Source: Viridibacterium sp035456105 (lineage in GTDB: Bacteria > Pseudomonadota > Gammaproteobacteria > Burkholderiales > Rhodocyclaceae). Taken from it: DNA of 64,000 nucleotides. Made by a program: the position numbers and the translations under genes. The notes beneath the pieces were generated by a model, which was given only the letters and a program-made list of their open reading frames with translations, ran no database searches and was not told the DNA's origin. This document shows positions 1-8,832 of this stretch, piece by piece; position 1 is the stretch's first letter; each line of letters starts with the position of its first letter. The stretch covers positions 62,001 to 126,000 of the forward strand of contig DATIDV010000010.1 of NCBI GenBank assembly GCA_035456105.1, in the 5' to 3' direction.

Positions 1-1276
1 GTTCCACCAGCATGCTCTTGATCCGATCGACAGCTTCATCGTTGGCTGCATCCCGCATCACGTCCATGATGACCTCGGCCGCCTGATCATCGCGCTTGTT
101 CTCGATGCAGATGCGCGCCAGATCTTTCTTCAATGTCACCGTGGCGCCGAGGCGTGGGTCGTTGTGCTTGAGGGCGTCGTCGAGCGCAGCGCTTGCTGCT
201 TCAAGATTGCCCGCCTGGGTGGCCAGCATTGCGGTCGACAGGGCTCTGCACAGCGGAGTTTTAGCGAGTCCGTCCATGGTGCGTTCCATGTCGCGCAGGG
301 TGGCGCCGGCGGCCGTCGCATCGCCCGCACCGAGATGGGCCTTGACGAGCAAAACGTGATCTTCAGGGTCACGGAAGTCAGAGTACTTGCCCTTGCGCAC
401 GACCTCCGACATGGTCTTGATTGCCGTCTCGTGATCGCCCAGTTCGTTGGATACTTCGCCGAGTCGGCGCAAGCGCCGCGTGGTGTGTGGCGACACCTTG
501 ATGGCATCCTGCAGTGTTTGCTGCGCACCCGTCAGTTCGCCCGTGGCTTCGCGTGAGCGTGCCAGCCAGTCGTAGGCGTCCATGTAATTCGCATTTTCGT
601 CGATCAGCGCCGAGAAGCCGGTCTGCGCTTCTTTGAAGCGCTTCTGGAGGAACAGGGTTTTGGCGAGTCCGAGCTTGGCCCAGGGGACTGCTTTCGAGCC
701 GAGAACTTCCGCGTAGATTTGCTGCGCGTCGCTGGTTTGACCAGCTGTCAGATGCAGCTCGGCGCGCAGGCGCAGGAAGTCGATGACGAAGTTGGGATGC
801 TCCTGCTCGCCCTTGCGACAGGACTCGATTGCGTCCAGCAGATTGCCCGCTTCGACCAGCTTGTAGGTCGGCATGAAGGCGTCCCGCTTGGTTAGTGCCC
901 GCCCCAGGCGCTCCAGCAGTTTTTCCGATGAAAACGGCTTGAGCACGTAGTCGTTTGGCGCGAGTTCAACGGCACTGACAACGCGCTCATAGGCGCTCTC
1001 GCCAGTGATCATGATGAAGACGGTCCACAGCGGAATCAGGTGGTGATGGCGCAGATCTTCGAGCAGATGCTGACCGTCCTGGCCTTCGCCGAGGTGGTAT
1101 TCGCAGAGGATGATGTCGAAATTGACTTCGCGCAGCTTGCGGATTGCAACGCCAGCGGTCACCGCCTGATTGACGGTTGTGATGCCCCCCAACGCGAGCA
1201 TGTTGCGTAGCTGGGTACGCATGGCCGCGTTGGAGTCGACAATCATCACCGAAATTTCGCTGAATTCTTGCGACAT
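1..1276 (-). CDS. Response regulator with receiver domain and TPR repeats, 3' end missing
   Basis: The reading frame opens with ATG at 1276 and runs off the left edge, giving about 425 residues without a stop. Residues 1-125 form a CheY-like receiver: acidic residue in MIVDSN (D14), the Thr of IMITGE and the Lys of YVLKPF are present. The phosphoacceptor position, however, reads ILCEYHLG, placing Glu59 where Asp is normal. The rest is helical with tetratricopeptide-like repeats (for example ELHLTAGQTSDAQQIYAEVL and AKTLFLQKRFKEAQ). No output DNA-binding or enzymatic domain is visible in the part present, so it probably acts by protein-protein contact. It is transcribed away from ptrB with a 131-bp gap. 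Family assignment is firm; the pathway is unknown. Confidence 0.85.
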   Translation of the reverse strand, partial: MSQEFSEISVMIVDSNAAMRTQLRNMLALGGITTVNQAVTAGVAIRKLREVNFDIILCEYHLGEGQDGQHLLEDLRHHHLIPLWTVFIMITGESAYERVVSAVELAPNDYVLKPFSSEKLLERLGRALTKRDAFMPTYKLVEAGNLLDAIESCRKGEQEHPNFVIDFLRLRAELHLTAGQTSDAQQIYAEVLGSKAVPWAKLGLAKTLFLQKRFKEAQTGFSALIDENANYMDAYDWLARSREATGELTGAQQTLQDAIKVSPHTTRRLRRLGEVSNELGDHETAIKTMSEVVRKGKYSDFRDPEDHVLLVKAHLGAGDATAAGATLRDMERTMDGLAKTPLCRALSTAMLATQAGNLEAASAALDDALKHNDPRLGATVTLKKDLARICIENKRDDQAAEVIMDVMRDAANDEAVDRIKSMLVE

Positions 1277-1407
1277 GGCTGGAGTGGTTGGCAATCCGGG
1301 AAGGGTGACGGTCTTGGCTAAGCTGAACTTCGCAAAGACTGGCAACGGCACCGGGCGTCGTTTTCTTTAGGGGCAGGGCGCTGGCAGCTCGTTTCCTCCA
1401 CGCAGAT

Positions 1408-3465
1408 TCAGTCGCCCAGCACGGACAACGCGAAGGCCAGCTGGCGTGCCCGCTCACGCAGACTGTCGTAGCGCCCCGAGGCGCCGCCGTGGCCGGCCTC
1501 CATGCTGGTGATGAGCAGAAGCGGGTTGGTGTCTGTCTTGACTGTGCGCAGCTTGGCCACGTACTTGGCTGGCTCCCAGATCATCACCTGGCTGTCATGC
1601 AGGCCGGCCTCGACGAGGATGGGCGGGTAGGCCGTGGCCGACAGATTGTCGTAGGGCGAGTAGGCCAGCAGTCGGTGATACTCCGCGCGGATGGCCGGGT
1701 TGCCCCATTCCTCGTATTCGCCGATGGTCAGCGGCAGGCTGTCGTCCTGCATGGTGGTCACCACGTCGAGAAATGGCACTTCGAGCATGGCGGCGCCGAA
1801 CAGGTCAGGACGCAGGTTGAGCGCGGCGCCAACCAGCAGGCCACCTGCGCTGCCGCCTTGCGCAACGATGCGTCCCCTGGCTGCGTAGCCCTGAGCAATC
1901 AGCGTCTCAGCGCAGGCGATGTAGTCAGTGAAGCTGTTGCGCTTGTTTTCGAGGCGGCCGGCGTCGTGCCAGCGCTGCCCCATCTCGCCGCCGCCGCGCA
2001 CGTGTGCCAGCGCATAGACCCAGCCACGGTCGAGCAGGGAGAGGCGCGAGACGGAAAACCACGGGTCGTTGGTGATGCCATAGGCGCCATAGCCATCGAG
2101 CCACAGCGGGGCGTTGCCATCGCGCTTCAGGCCCTTGCGATAAACCAGCGAGACGGGGATCGTCGTGCCATCGGATGCGGCGGCTTCCAACCGTTCCGAG
2201 ACATAGTCCGCAGGATCAAAGCCGCCGAGCACCGGCTGGCGTTTGAGCAGGGTGGCCTGTCGTGTCGCGGGATCATAGTCATAGACCGAATCGGGCGTCG
2301 TCAGCGATTCGTAGGTGTAGCGCAACGATGGCGAGTCCCACTCCGGAAGGTCTTCGAGGTCAACCACATAGCTTGGATCGTTGAAAGCGATGTGGTGCGT
2401 CTCGCCATCCGCAAGTCGCGTAATGGCGAGTTGCGGCGCCCCCTGCGCGCGCTCGGTGGTGATACGCCAATCCTGATAGAGATCGAAGCTTTCGAGCACC
2501 ACGTCATCGCGATGTGGCACGCGTTCGCGCCAGTTCTCGCGGCGCCAGTCACTCAGCGCTGCCTCGACCAGCCGAAAGTTGGGGCCGGTGTCGTTGATAC
2601 GGATGACCAGTCTGTCCGAGTGATGATCGACTTCGTACTCGATGTTGGCGCGACGCTTTGCCACAAGTCGCCAGCGACCCAAAGGGCGATCCGCTGGCAG
2701 GATGCGTGATTCGCTCGTCGTATGACTCGACGAACTCAGTACCAGATAGCCGCGGCTGCGCGTCTTGGCGACCATCAGGTTGAAGCGTTCGTCGCGCTCC
2801 TCGAACAGCGGCGTGTCCTGTGTCTCGAAAAGCTGGTGACGCCACAGGTGATTCGCACGTTTGGTCTGCGTATCTTCGGTGACGTAGAACAGCGTCAGGT
2901 CGTCTTCGGCCCAGGCCAGGCTGACGACGTGATTGCGTGTGGCCCGCAGATTTTTTCCTGTCGTCAGATCACGCAGACGCAGACGATATTCGCGCTGGCC
3001 GCGCGTGTCTTCCGCCCAAGCCAGGTAGCGTCCGGAGGGACTGATCTCGTAGTCGCCTACCTCGTAAAAACTCTTGCCTTCGGCTTCGCGGTTTTCATCG
3101 AGAAGGACTATCTCCGCAGAGTTCTCCCACCCCGCATCCGTGATCTGCTTGCGGCAGTGAACCGGATACTGCGCACCCTGCATGGTGCGGCTGTAGTACA
3201 TCCATTCGCCATATTTCGTCGGTACGGAAAGATCGGCCTCCTGAATTCGGCCGAGCATCTCCGCATATAGCGCCTCCTGCAGCGCGTGAGTTGGCGCTAG
3301 CACCTTCTCGGCGTAGGCGTTCTCCGCCTTGAGATAGCCGAGCACTTCGTCGGATTGCACCTTGCGCAGCCAGTGGAAAAGATCGATGCGCGTGTGACCG
3401 TGCGCGCTCAGATTCTTCGGGCGCGTCGCTGCGACGGGAGGCGGTGCGGAGAGGTCCAGCTTCAA
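1408..3465 (-). CDS. ptrB: Oligopeptidase B (S9A serine peptidase)
   Basis: 685 residues, the usual length for oligopeptidase B, which cleaves peptides of under about 30 residues after Arg or Lys in the cytoplasm. An N-terminal beta-propeller (about residues 75-410) is followed by an alpha/beta hydrolase domain. The catalytic triad is visible: Ser539 in GGSAGG, Asp624 in GLHDSQV and His659 in EAGHGG. There is no signal peptide. The acidic stretch around TIGEYEEWGNP is typical of the B subgroup and supports this over prolyl oligopeptidase. It lies downstream of aspS on the same strand, but a hairpin between them suggests separate transcription. Confidence 0.93.
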   Translation of the reverse strand: MKLDLSAPPPVAATRPKNLSAHGHTRIDLFHWLRKVQSDEVLGYLKAENAYAEKVLAPTHALQEALYAEMLGRIQEADLSVPTKYGEWMYYSRTMQGAQYPVHCRKQITDAGWENSAEIVLLDENREAEGKSFYEVGDYEISPSGRYLAWAEDTRGQREYRLRLRDLTTGKNLRATRNHVVSLAWAEDDLTLFYVTEDTQTKRANHLWRHQLFETQDTPLFEERDERFNLMVAKTRSRGYLVLSSSSHTTSESRILPADRPLGRWRLVAKRRANIEYEVDHHSDRLVIRINDTGPNFRLVEAALSDWRRENWRERVPHRDDVVLESFDLYQDWRITTERAQGAPQLAITRLADGETHHIAFNDPSYVVDLEDLPEWDSPSLRYTYESLTTPDSVYDYDPATRQATLLKRQPVLGGFDPADYVSERLEAAASDGTTIPVSLVYRKGLKRDGNAPLWLDGYGAYGITNDPWFSVSRLSLLDRGWVYALAHVRGGGEMGQRWHDAGRLENKRNSFTDYIACAETLIAQGYAARGRIVAQGGSAGGLLVGAALNLRPDLFGAAMLEVPFLDVVTTMQDDSLPLTIGEYEEWGNPAIRAEYHRLLAYSPYDNLSATAYPPILVEAGLHDSQVMIWEPAKYVAKLRTVKTDTNPLLLITSMEAGHGGASGRYDSLRERARQLAFALSVLGD

Positions 3466-3493
3466 GGTGAATTCCTGCTTTGCAAAAGAAACA

Positions 3494-3525
3494 AGGGCCG
3501 CAAAAGGAAATCCCTTTGCGGCCCT
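3494..3525 (-). terminator. Rho-independent terminator after aspS
   Basis: Perfect 11-bp inverted repeat (agggccgcaaa at 3494-3504, tttgcggccct at 3515-3525) with a 10-nt loop. Read on the minus strand it follows the aspS stop by 23 nt and runs into a T-rich stretch, and it ends before the ptrB start. Confidence 0.75.
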
Positions 3526-3548
3526 GATATTTACGAAACGACTATCGA

Positions 3549-5345
3549 TCAGCCTGCGGCGTCTTCTGCCTTGACAACGTTACGCAAGCGGATATGCAGT
3601 TCGCGTAGTTGCTTCTCGTCGACGGGGCTCGGTGCAAGCGTCAGCAAATCCTGCGCGCGCTGCGTCTTCGGGAAGGCAATCACGTCGCGGATAGACTCGG
3701 CGCCGGTCATCATGGTGACGATACGATCGAGGCCAAATGCCAGACCACCGTGCGGAGGCGCACCATACTTCAGCGCGTCGAGCAGGAAGCCGAACTTGAG
3801 TTGTGCTTCTTCCTCGCCGATGCCGAGTGCCTTGAAGACTTTTTCCTGCACATCTGCACGGTGGATACGCACCGAACCGCCACCCAGTTCCCAGCCGTTG
3901 AGCGCGAGGTCATAGGCCTTGGCCAGGCATTTGCCCGGATCGGTATCGAGGAACTCGAGATGTTCATCCTTCGGCGACGTGAAGGGGTGGTGGCAGGCAA
4001 CCCAGCGCTTGCTCTCGTCGTCGTAGTCGAACATCGGGAAGTCGATGACCCATGCTGGCGCCCACTTGCGGCCGTCGACGTGACCTTTTTCGTGCCCGAT
4101 CTTCGAGCGCAGTGCGCCGAGGGCATCGGACACGATCTTTGCCTTGTCCGCGCCGAAGAAAATCAGGTCGCCGCTTTGTGCGCCGGTGCGCTCCATCACT
4201 GTCTTCAGCGAGGCCTCGGACAGGTTCTTGACGATGGGCGACTGCAGGCCCGTTTCGTTGAGTTGGGTGACGTCGTTGACCTTGATGTAAGCCAGACCCT
4301 TCGCACCGTAGATCTTTACGAACTCTGTGTAGCCGTCGATTTCGCCACGCGACAGCGCAGCACCGCCCGGAATGCGCAGGGCCGTGACGCGGCAAGCCGG
4401 GTCGTTGGCCGCGCCAGCGAACACTTTGAAGCTCACGTCTTTCATCGCGTCGGCGACATCGACCAGTTCCAGCGTCACGCGCAGATCGGGCTTGTCAGAG
4501 CCGTAACGTGCCATCGCTTCCTGATAGGTGATGCGCGGGAACGGGTTCGGCAGATCGACTTCGATCGCTTCCTTGAACACGTAGCGGATCAGGTCTTCCA
4601 TGATCGCCGTGATCTCGTTCTCGGTGAGAAAGGAGGTCTCCATATCGACCTGGGTGAATTCCGGCTGGCGGTCGGCGCGCAGGTCTTCATCGCGGAAGCA
4701 CTTGGTGATCTGGTAGTAGCGGTCGTAGCCGGCCACCATCAGCAGCTGCTTGAAGAGCTGGGGCGACTGCGGCAGGGCGAAGAACTGGCCGTCATGCACA
4801 CGGCTGGGCACGAGGTAGTCGCGCGCACCTTCCGGTGTGCTCTTTGTGAGCATCGGGGTCTCGATGTCCACGAAACCGGCGTCGTCCAGATAGCGACGGA
4901 ACGCGCGTGCGGTCTTGTAGCGCAGCATCATGTTGCGTTGCATGGCCGGGCGACGCAGGTCGATCACTCGGTGTGTCAGGCGAACGTTTTCACTGAGATT
5001 TTCGTCGTCGAGCTGGAACGGTGGCGTGACGGAAGCGTTCAACACTTCCAGCTCATGCGCCAGCACTTCGATTTCGCCGGAAATCAGATTGCTGTTGGTC
5101 GTGCCTTCAGGGCGGCGACGTACCTTGCCGACCACGCGCAGACAGAATTCGTTGCGCACGCCTTCCGCTACCTTGAAGGTCTCTGCGCGGTCCGGATCGC
5201 AAACGATCTGTACCAGACCTTCGCGGTCGCGCAAATCGATGAAAATGACGCCGCCATGATCACGACGACGATGGGCCCAGCCGAACAAAGTGACGGTCTG
5301 GTCGAGGTGAGCAGCACTGACGAGGCCGCTATAGGTGGTACGCAT
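3549..5345 (-). CDS. aspS: Aspartyl-tRNA synthetase
   Basis: 598 residues, the standard bacterial AspRS length. It charges tRNA-Asp with aspartate in the cytoplasm. Order: N-terminal OB-fold anticodon-binding domain (residues 1-105, beginning MRTTYSG), class II catalytic core with motif 2 in the FRDEDLRADRQPEF segment, the bacterial GAD insertion (about 290-420), and motif 3 GLDRIVTM near residue 555. The start ATG at 5345 fits the family N-terminus exactly. Whether the enzyme also makes Asp-tRNA-Asn cannot be told here without knowing if asnS and gatCAB exist elsewhere. The 223 bp upstream contain no gene I can support. Confidence 0.97.
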   Translation of the reverse strand: MRTTYSGLVSAAHLDQTVTLFGWAHRRRDHGGVIFIDLRDREGLVQIVCDPDRAETFKVAEGVRNEFCLRVVGKVRRRPEGTTNSNLISGEIEVLAHELEVLNASVTPPFQLDDENLSENVRLTHRVIDLRRPAMQRNMMLRYKTARAFRRYLDDAGFVDIETPMLTKSTPEGARDYLVPSRVHDGQFFALPQSPQLFKQLLMVAGYDRYYQITKCFRDEDLRADRQPEFTQVDMETSFLTENEITAIMEDLIRYVFKEAIEVDLPNPFPRITYQEAMARYGSDKPDLRVTLELVDVADAMKDVSFKVFAGAANDPACRVTALRIPGGAALSRGEIDGYTEFVKIYGAKGLAYIKVNDVTQLNETGLQSPIVKNLSEASLKTVMERTGAQSGDLIFFGADKAKIVSDALGALRSKIGHEKGHVDGRKWAPAWVIDFPMFDYDDESKRWVACHHPFTSPKDEHLEFLDTDPGKCLAKAYDLALNGWELGGGSVRIHRADVQEKVFKALGIGEEEAQLKFGFLLDALKYGAPPHGGLAFGLDRIVTMMTGAESIRDVIAFPKTQRAQDLLTLAPSPVDEKQLRELHIRLRNVVKAEDAAG

Positions 5346-5568
5346 GTGAAACTCCGGAATGGTCTATTCGTTCTTCTTGGACAGCGGCGCAGCGCCGTGT
5401 TGCCCCTCGAAAATGCTGCTGCCCAATGCTTGGGCTGGTGCCTGGGGTTGAACGCAGACGCGTGCGATCAACCCGTGCGATTTCGTAGGGGCGAGGGAAT
5501 ATTGCTGTGCAGAGGGCGGGGAGGCGATATTTTCATGGCCGCGTAGTGTGCCGGATTTTCGCGAAAGT

Positions 5569-6168
5569 TCAATGCCCGTTGCCTTCAGGAGGTACGACGC
5601 CCATGGAAATGATGTGCTTGAGCGCTGCGTCCACCGTCATCTTGAGCTCGACAACCTCGCGCTTCGGCACCATAAGGAAGAAGCCGGAAGTCGGATTCGG
5701 TGTGGTCGGTACGTACACGTTGATGCACTCTTCCGGCAGGTGAGTCGCCACTTCGGTCGCTGGTAAGCCGGTCTGAAAGCCGATAACCCATAAGCCTTCG
5801 CGTGGGTACTGGACCAGCACGGCATGGCGAAAGGCCTGGCCGCCGGGCCCGAGCAAAGTGTCCGAGACCTGTTTCACGCTCGAATAGATGGACTTGACGA
5901 CAGGAATGCGCGAAAGCAGGCTTTCCGACGCTTTCACCAAACGTTGGCCGAAGAAGTTTGAAGCTATTACGCCTGTTATCAGGACTGCAAGAACAGTCAG
6001 CAGTGCCCCGAGGCCCCAGATTTCAAAGCCGAGCCATTCCTGCGGACGCCAATGCGCAGGCAGCAGCAGCATGCTCTGGTCCAGCGAATTAACCAGCAGT
6101 TGCAATACCCAGACGGTAATGGCCAGCGGTACCCAGACGAGCAGGCCAGTAACAAGATACTTTTTCAT
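5569..6168 (-). CDS. DUF502 family inner-membrane protein
   Basis: 199 residues beginning MKKYLVTGLLVW, with two clear hydrophobic helices (about residues 5-27 and 52-75) and a hydrophilic C-terminal domain containing YPREGLWVIGFQTG and the NPTSGFFLMVP motif typical of DUF502. Function is not established in any member I can name. It starts 9 nt after the stop of the FmdB-like gene on the same strand, so the two are very likely cotranscribed, with aspS beyond. The FmdB-DUF502-aspS order is common in betaproteobacteria. Confidence 0.88.
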   Translation of the reverse strand: MKKYLVTGLLVWVPLAITVWVLQLLVNSLDQSMLLLPAHWRPQEWLGFEIWGLGALLTVLAVLITGVIASNFFGQRLVKASESLLSRIPVVKSIYSSVKQVSDTLLGPGGQAFRHAVLVQYPREGLWVIGFQTGLPATEVATHLPEECINVYVPTTPNPTSGFFLMVPKREVVELKMTVDAALKHIISMGVVPPEGNGH

Positions 6169-6177
6169 TTGCTGGGA

Positions 6178-6486
6178 TCAGTGGCAGGCGCAGCCAGGGT
6201 TGCAGGAGGATGCGCCAGGAGTACTTCCCGACGAACTGCCTGCGTCAGTCGCGGGAGCGTCAGTCTTGACCGAACTCGCCTCTGCTGTTTTAGCCGGACC
6301 CGATCCACTCTTGAAGTCGGTTGCGTACCAGCCACTGCCTTTTAGCTGGAAGCCAGCTGCGGTCAATGCTTTGCCGAACGCCTTGCTGCCACACGCGGGG
6401 CAGGTATCAATGGGGGCGTCGCTGACTTTCTGTAGGTAATCCTTCTGCTGGCCGCAATCGCCACAGCGGTATTCATATATCGGCAT
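6178..6486 (-). CDS. FmdB-family zinc-ribbon protein
   Basis: 102 residues. The N-terminus MPIYEYRC with two CxxC pairs (CGDCG at about 10-14, CPACG at about 32-36) is the hallmark of the FmdB/CxxC_CxxC_SSSS putative regulatory family. The C-terminal half is low complexity, rich in Ser, Ala and Gly, and ends in a Cys/His cluster (CNPGCACH) that is common in these proteins and could bind metal. I use ATG 6486 rather than the in-frame codon two residues upstream because the family begins MPIYEY. It heads the FmdB-DUF502 pair. Precise function unknown. Confidence 0.85.
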   Translation of the reverse strand: MPIYEYRCGDCGQQKDYLQKVSDAPIDTCPACGSKAFGKALTAAGFQLKGSGWYATDFKSGSGPAKTAEASSVKTDAPATDAGSSSGSTPGASSCNPGCACH

Positions 6487-6544
6487 TCTCAATTCCCCGG
6501 CAATACAAATTCGATTTGAATCAATCCCGAATGATCTTAACGCA

Positions 6545-6581
6545 TTGCAGCAACATCGACCGTGAAACGATGTTGCTGCAA
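6545..6581. other. Perfect 14-bp inverted repeat between pilD and the FmdB-like gene
   Basis: Arms ttgcagcaacatcg (6545-6558) and cgatgttgctgcaa (6568-6581) with a 9-nt loop, no mismatch. It lies 44 nt past the pilD stop and 59 nt ahead of the FmdB start, both minus strand. There is no T-tract on either side, so it is not a typical intrinsic terminator; it could stabilise the pilBCD mRNA 3' end or be a protein-binding site. Confidence 0.6.
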
Positions 6582-6624
6582 GCGGTATGTTGGGATTGTT
6601 CAGGCGATCTCAAGCGCGCTGCGC

Positions 6625-7536
6625 TTAGATGCCCATCAGGACTGTCGACAGGGGTTTGCCGAAAAACAGTGCGAGCACACCGGCTGCTCCCAAGTATGGG
6701 CCGAACGGAATCGGCGTTTCGCGTCCGTGTTTGGCGAAAACCATCAGCGCAATGCCGACAATTGCTCCGACCAGAGACGAAAGAAGAATAACAATCGGAA
6801 GCACTTGCCAACCCAGCCAGGCACCAATCGCGGCCAAGAGCTTGAAGTCGCCATAGCCCATGCCTTCCTTGCCTGTAACGAGCTTGAACAACCAGTAGAC
6901 CAACCACAGCACGAGATAACCGACGGCAGCGCCTGCGACTGCACTGGGCGGGCTCGTAAAGACATTGCCGATATTGAACAACAGGCCAAGCCACAATAGC
7001 GGCAGCGTGATGTCGTCGGGCAGCAGCATGGTGTCCAGATCGATGAAGCACAGCGCCACGATGCTCCAGACGAAGACCAAGGCGCCGAGGCACGCCCAGC
7101 CATAGCCAAAATGCCACGCCACACCGGCAGACAGCACCCCAGTCAGTAATTCAACCAGCGGGTAGCGCGCGCTGATGTGTGTTTTGCATCCGCCGCAGCG
7201 CCCGCGCAGCACCACATAGCTGAGTACCGGAATGTTCTCGAGCGCCGTGATCACGTGCCCGCAATGCGGGCAGCTGGAGCGCGGGGTGGCGAGGTTATAG
7301 CGAGAGGCTGCGCCGATAGCAAGCTGCTGTTCTTGCCACCAGGTTTCGACTGACTCTCGAAGCGGCGCAGGAAGGTACTCGGCTGTCATTGCAATAGTCT
7401 CGGTCTTCCAGCCCCGCTCCAGCATTTTCGGCAGGCGGTGAATCACGACGTTCAAAAAACTGCCGACGGTCAGACCGAGCAACGTGCAGACAATTGTCAG
7501 GACAAGTGGCTCTTCAAGAAATTGAGGCTCGAACAT
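6625..7536 (-). CDS. pilD: Type IV prepilin peptidase / N-methyltransferase
   Basis: 303 residues from the ATG at 7536, the family-like start (MFEPQFL). PilD cleaves the leader of type IV prepilins and methylates the new N-terminal residue at the inner membrane. It is a polytopic membrane protein; N-terminal transmembrane segment, then a cytoplasmic domain with two zinc-type CxxC pairs (CPHCG and CGGCK). The two catalytic aspartates are seen in IDLDTMLLPDD and in the GMGYGDFKLL motif. Last gene of pilBCD, starting 40 nt after pilC. A longer in-frame extension upstream overlaps pilC and lacks family similarity. Confidence 0.95.
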   Translation of the reverse strand: MFEPQFLEEPLVLTIVCTLLGLTVGSFLNVVIHRLPKMLERGWKTETIAMTAEYLPAPLRESVETWWQEQQLAIGAASRYNLATPRSSCPHCGHVITALENIPVLSYVVLRGRCGGCKTHISARYPLVELLTGVLSAGVAWHFGYGWACLGALVFVWSIVALCFIDLDTMLLPDDITLPLLWLGLLFNIGNVFTSPPSAVAGAAVGYLVLWLVYWLFKLVTGKEGMGYGDFKLLAAIGAWLGWQVLPIVILLSSLVGAIVGIALMVFAKHGRETPIPFGPYLGAAGVLALFFGKPLSTVLMGI

Positions 7537-7576
7537 TATTGGTGAGCAGGTGATTCCGCCTTGGTTTGTTCGCGGG

Positions 7577-8815
7577 TTAGCCGACGACTGCGCCGATCTT
7601 GAAAATAGGCAAGTACATGGCCACAACCAGACCGCCAATTACGGTTCCGAGAAAAACGATGATGATCGGTTCGATCAGCTGTGACAAACCGGCAACCATA
7701 TCGTCGACTTCTCGCTCGAAAAAGTCGGCCACCTTACTGCACATGCTGTCCAGCTGGCCCGATTCTTCCCCGATAGACACCATTTGAACAACCATCGCCG
7801 GAAATACCCCGGAACCTTGCATTGCGACTGTGAGGCTGGTGCCTGTCGCAACTTCGTTCTGGATGGCTTTTGTCGCGGTCATGTAGACGCGGTTGCCGGC
7901 GGCTCCCGCGACAGAGTCCAGCGCTTCGACGAGGGGGACGCCCGCTGCAAACATGGTCGACAGCGTTCGCGTCCAGCGCGCGATAGTTGCCTTGCGGATA
8001 ATGTCACCGATGACAGGAACCTGTAGGATCAGGCGATCCATGGTGGCCTGCATTTGTGGTGAGCGCTTGTAACTGAAGATCAGCGCGAATATCGCGGCGC
8101 CTATTATGAGAAAAACGAGAAACGCATGCGCGACAAAGAAGTCGGAAATGGCCATCACGAAAAGCGTGGGTGCAGGAAGATCGGCACCGAAGCTGGTGAA
8201 AACCTTTTTGAATTCCGGAATCACGAACAGCATCATCACGGTGACAACTGCTGACGCGACGACGACCACGGACGCTGGGTAGAACAGGGCTGACTTGATC
8301 TTGCTCTTGATGGCCATGATCTTTTCTTTGTACGTCGCCAAGCGATCCAGCAGGTTCTCCAGCGCACCGGATTGTTCACCGGCCTGCACGAGATTCGCAT
8401 ACAGAGCGTCGAAGTATGCTGGTCGTTTGCGCAGGGCTTGCGATAGGCTTGTTCCTGTTTCGACATCATTGCGGATTTCGTTCATCAGGCGCGCCATGCC
8501 AGGATTTCCTGAACCCTTGATGGCGATATCGAACGATTGCAACAAGGGCACGCCAGCACGCATCATCGTCGCGAGTTGACGTGTAAAGATGGCAATGTCG
8601 CGCTCCTTTACGCTGGAGCCGCGTGCAAATGAGCGTTTTTTGACCTTGAGTACAGAAATGCCTTGGCGGCGCAATGCTGCCTGGACGACGTTCTCGGTCG
8701 CAGCACGCATTTCTCCGCGTACCAGCTTGCCAGTTTTGTCCTTGCCTTCCCAAGTAAACAGTATTTCCCTCTGATCTTTGGTGGCGCGGCGGGGGCGGGC
8801 TACTGAGGTGGCCAT
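7577..8815 (-). CDS. pilC: Type IV pilus inner-membrane platform protein PilC
   Basis: 412 residues with two type II secretion F domains (about 75-200 and 280-400), each followed by hydrophobic helices. PilC is the inner-membrane platform that connects the PilB motor to pilus assembly. Characteristic stretches are IFTRQLATMMRAGVPL in the first half and RTLSTMFAAGVPLVEAL in the second. It starts 17 nt downstream of pilB. Confidence 0.95.
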   Translation of the reverse strand: MATSVARPRRATKDQREILFTWEGKDKTGKLVRGEMRAATENVVQAALRRQGISVLKVKKRSFARGSSVKERDIAIFTRQLATMMRAGVPLLQSFDIAIKGSGNPGMARLMNEIRNDVETGTSLSQALRKRPAYFDALYANLVQAGEQSGALENLLDRLATYKEKIMAIKSKIKSALFYPASVVVVASAVVTVMMLFVIPEFKKVFTSFGADLPAPTLFVMAISDFFVAHAFLVFLIIGAAIFALIFSYKRSPQMQATMDRLILQVPVIGDIIRKATIARWTRTLSTMFAAGVPLVEALDSVAGAAGNRVYMTATKAIQNEVATGTSLTVAMQGSGVFPAMVVQMVSIGEESGQLDSMCSKVADFFEREVDDMVAGLSQLIEPIIIVFLGTVIGGLVVAMYLPIFKIGAVVG

Positions 8816-8832
8816 TTGGTGTCCTGTACTGA

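Noticed and set aside
1489..2709. 406-codon plus-strand open frame across ptrB
   Set aside because: Antisense shadow of a complete oligopeptidase B gene with an intact catalytic triad.
3609..5546. 645-codon plus-strand open frame across aspS
   Set aside because: Antisense to a complete, well-matched aspS with all motifs; no recognisable domain.
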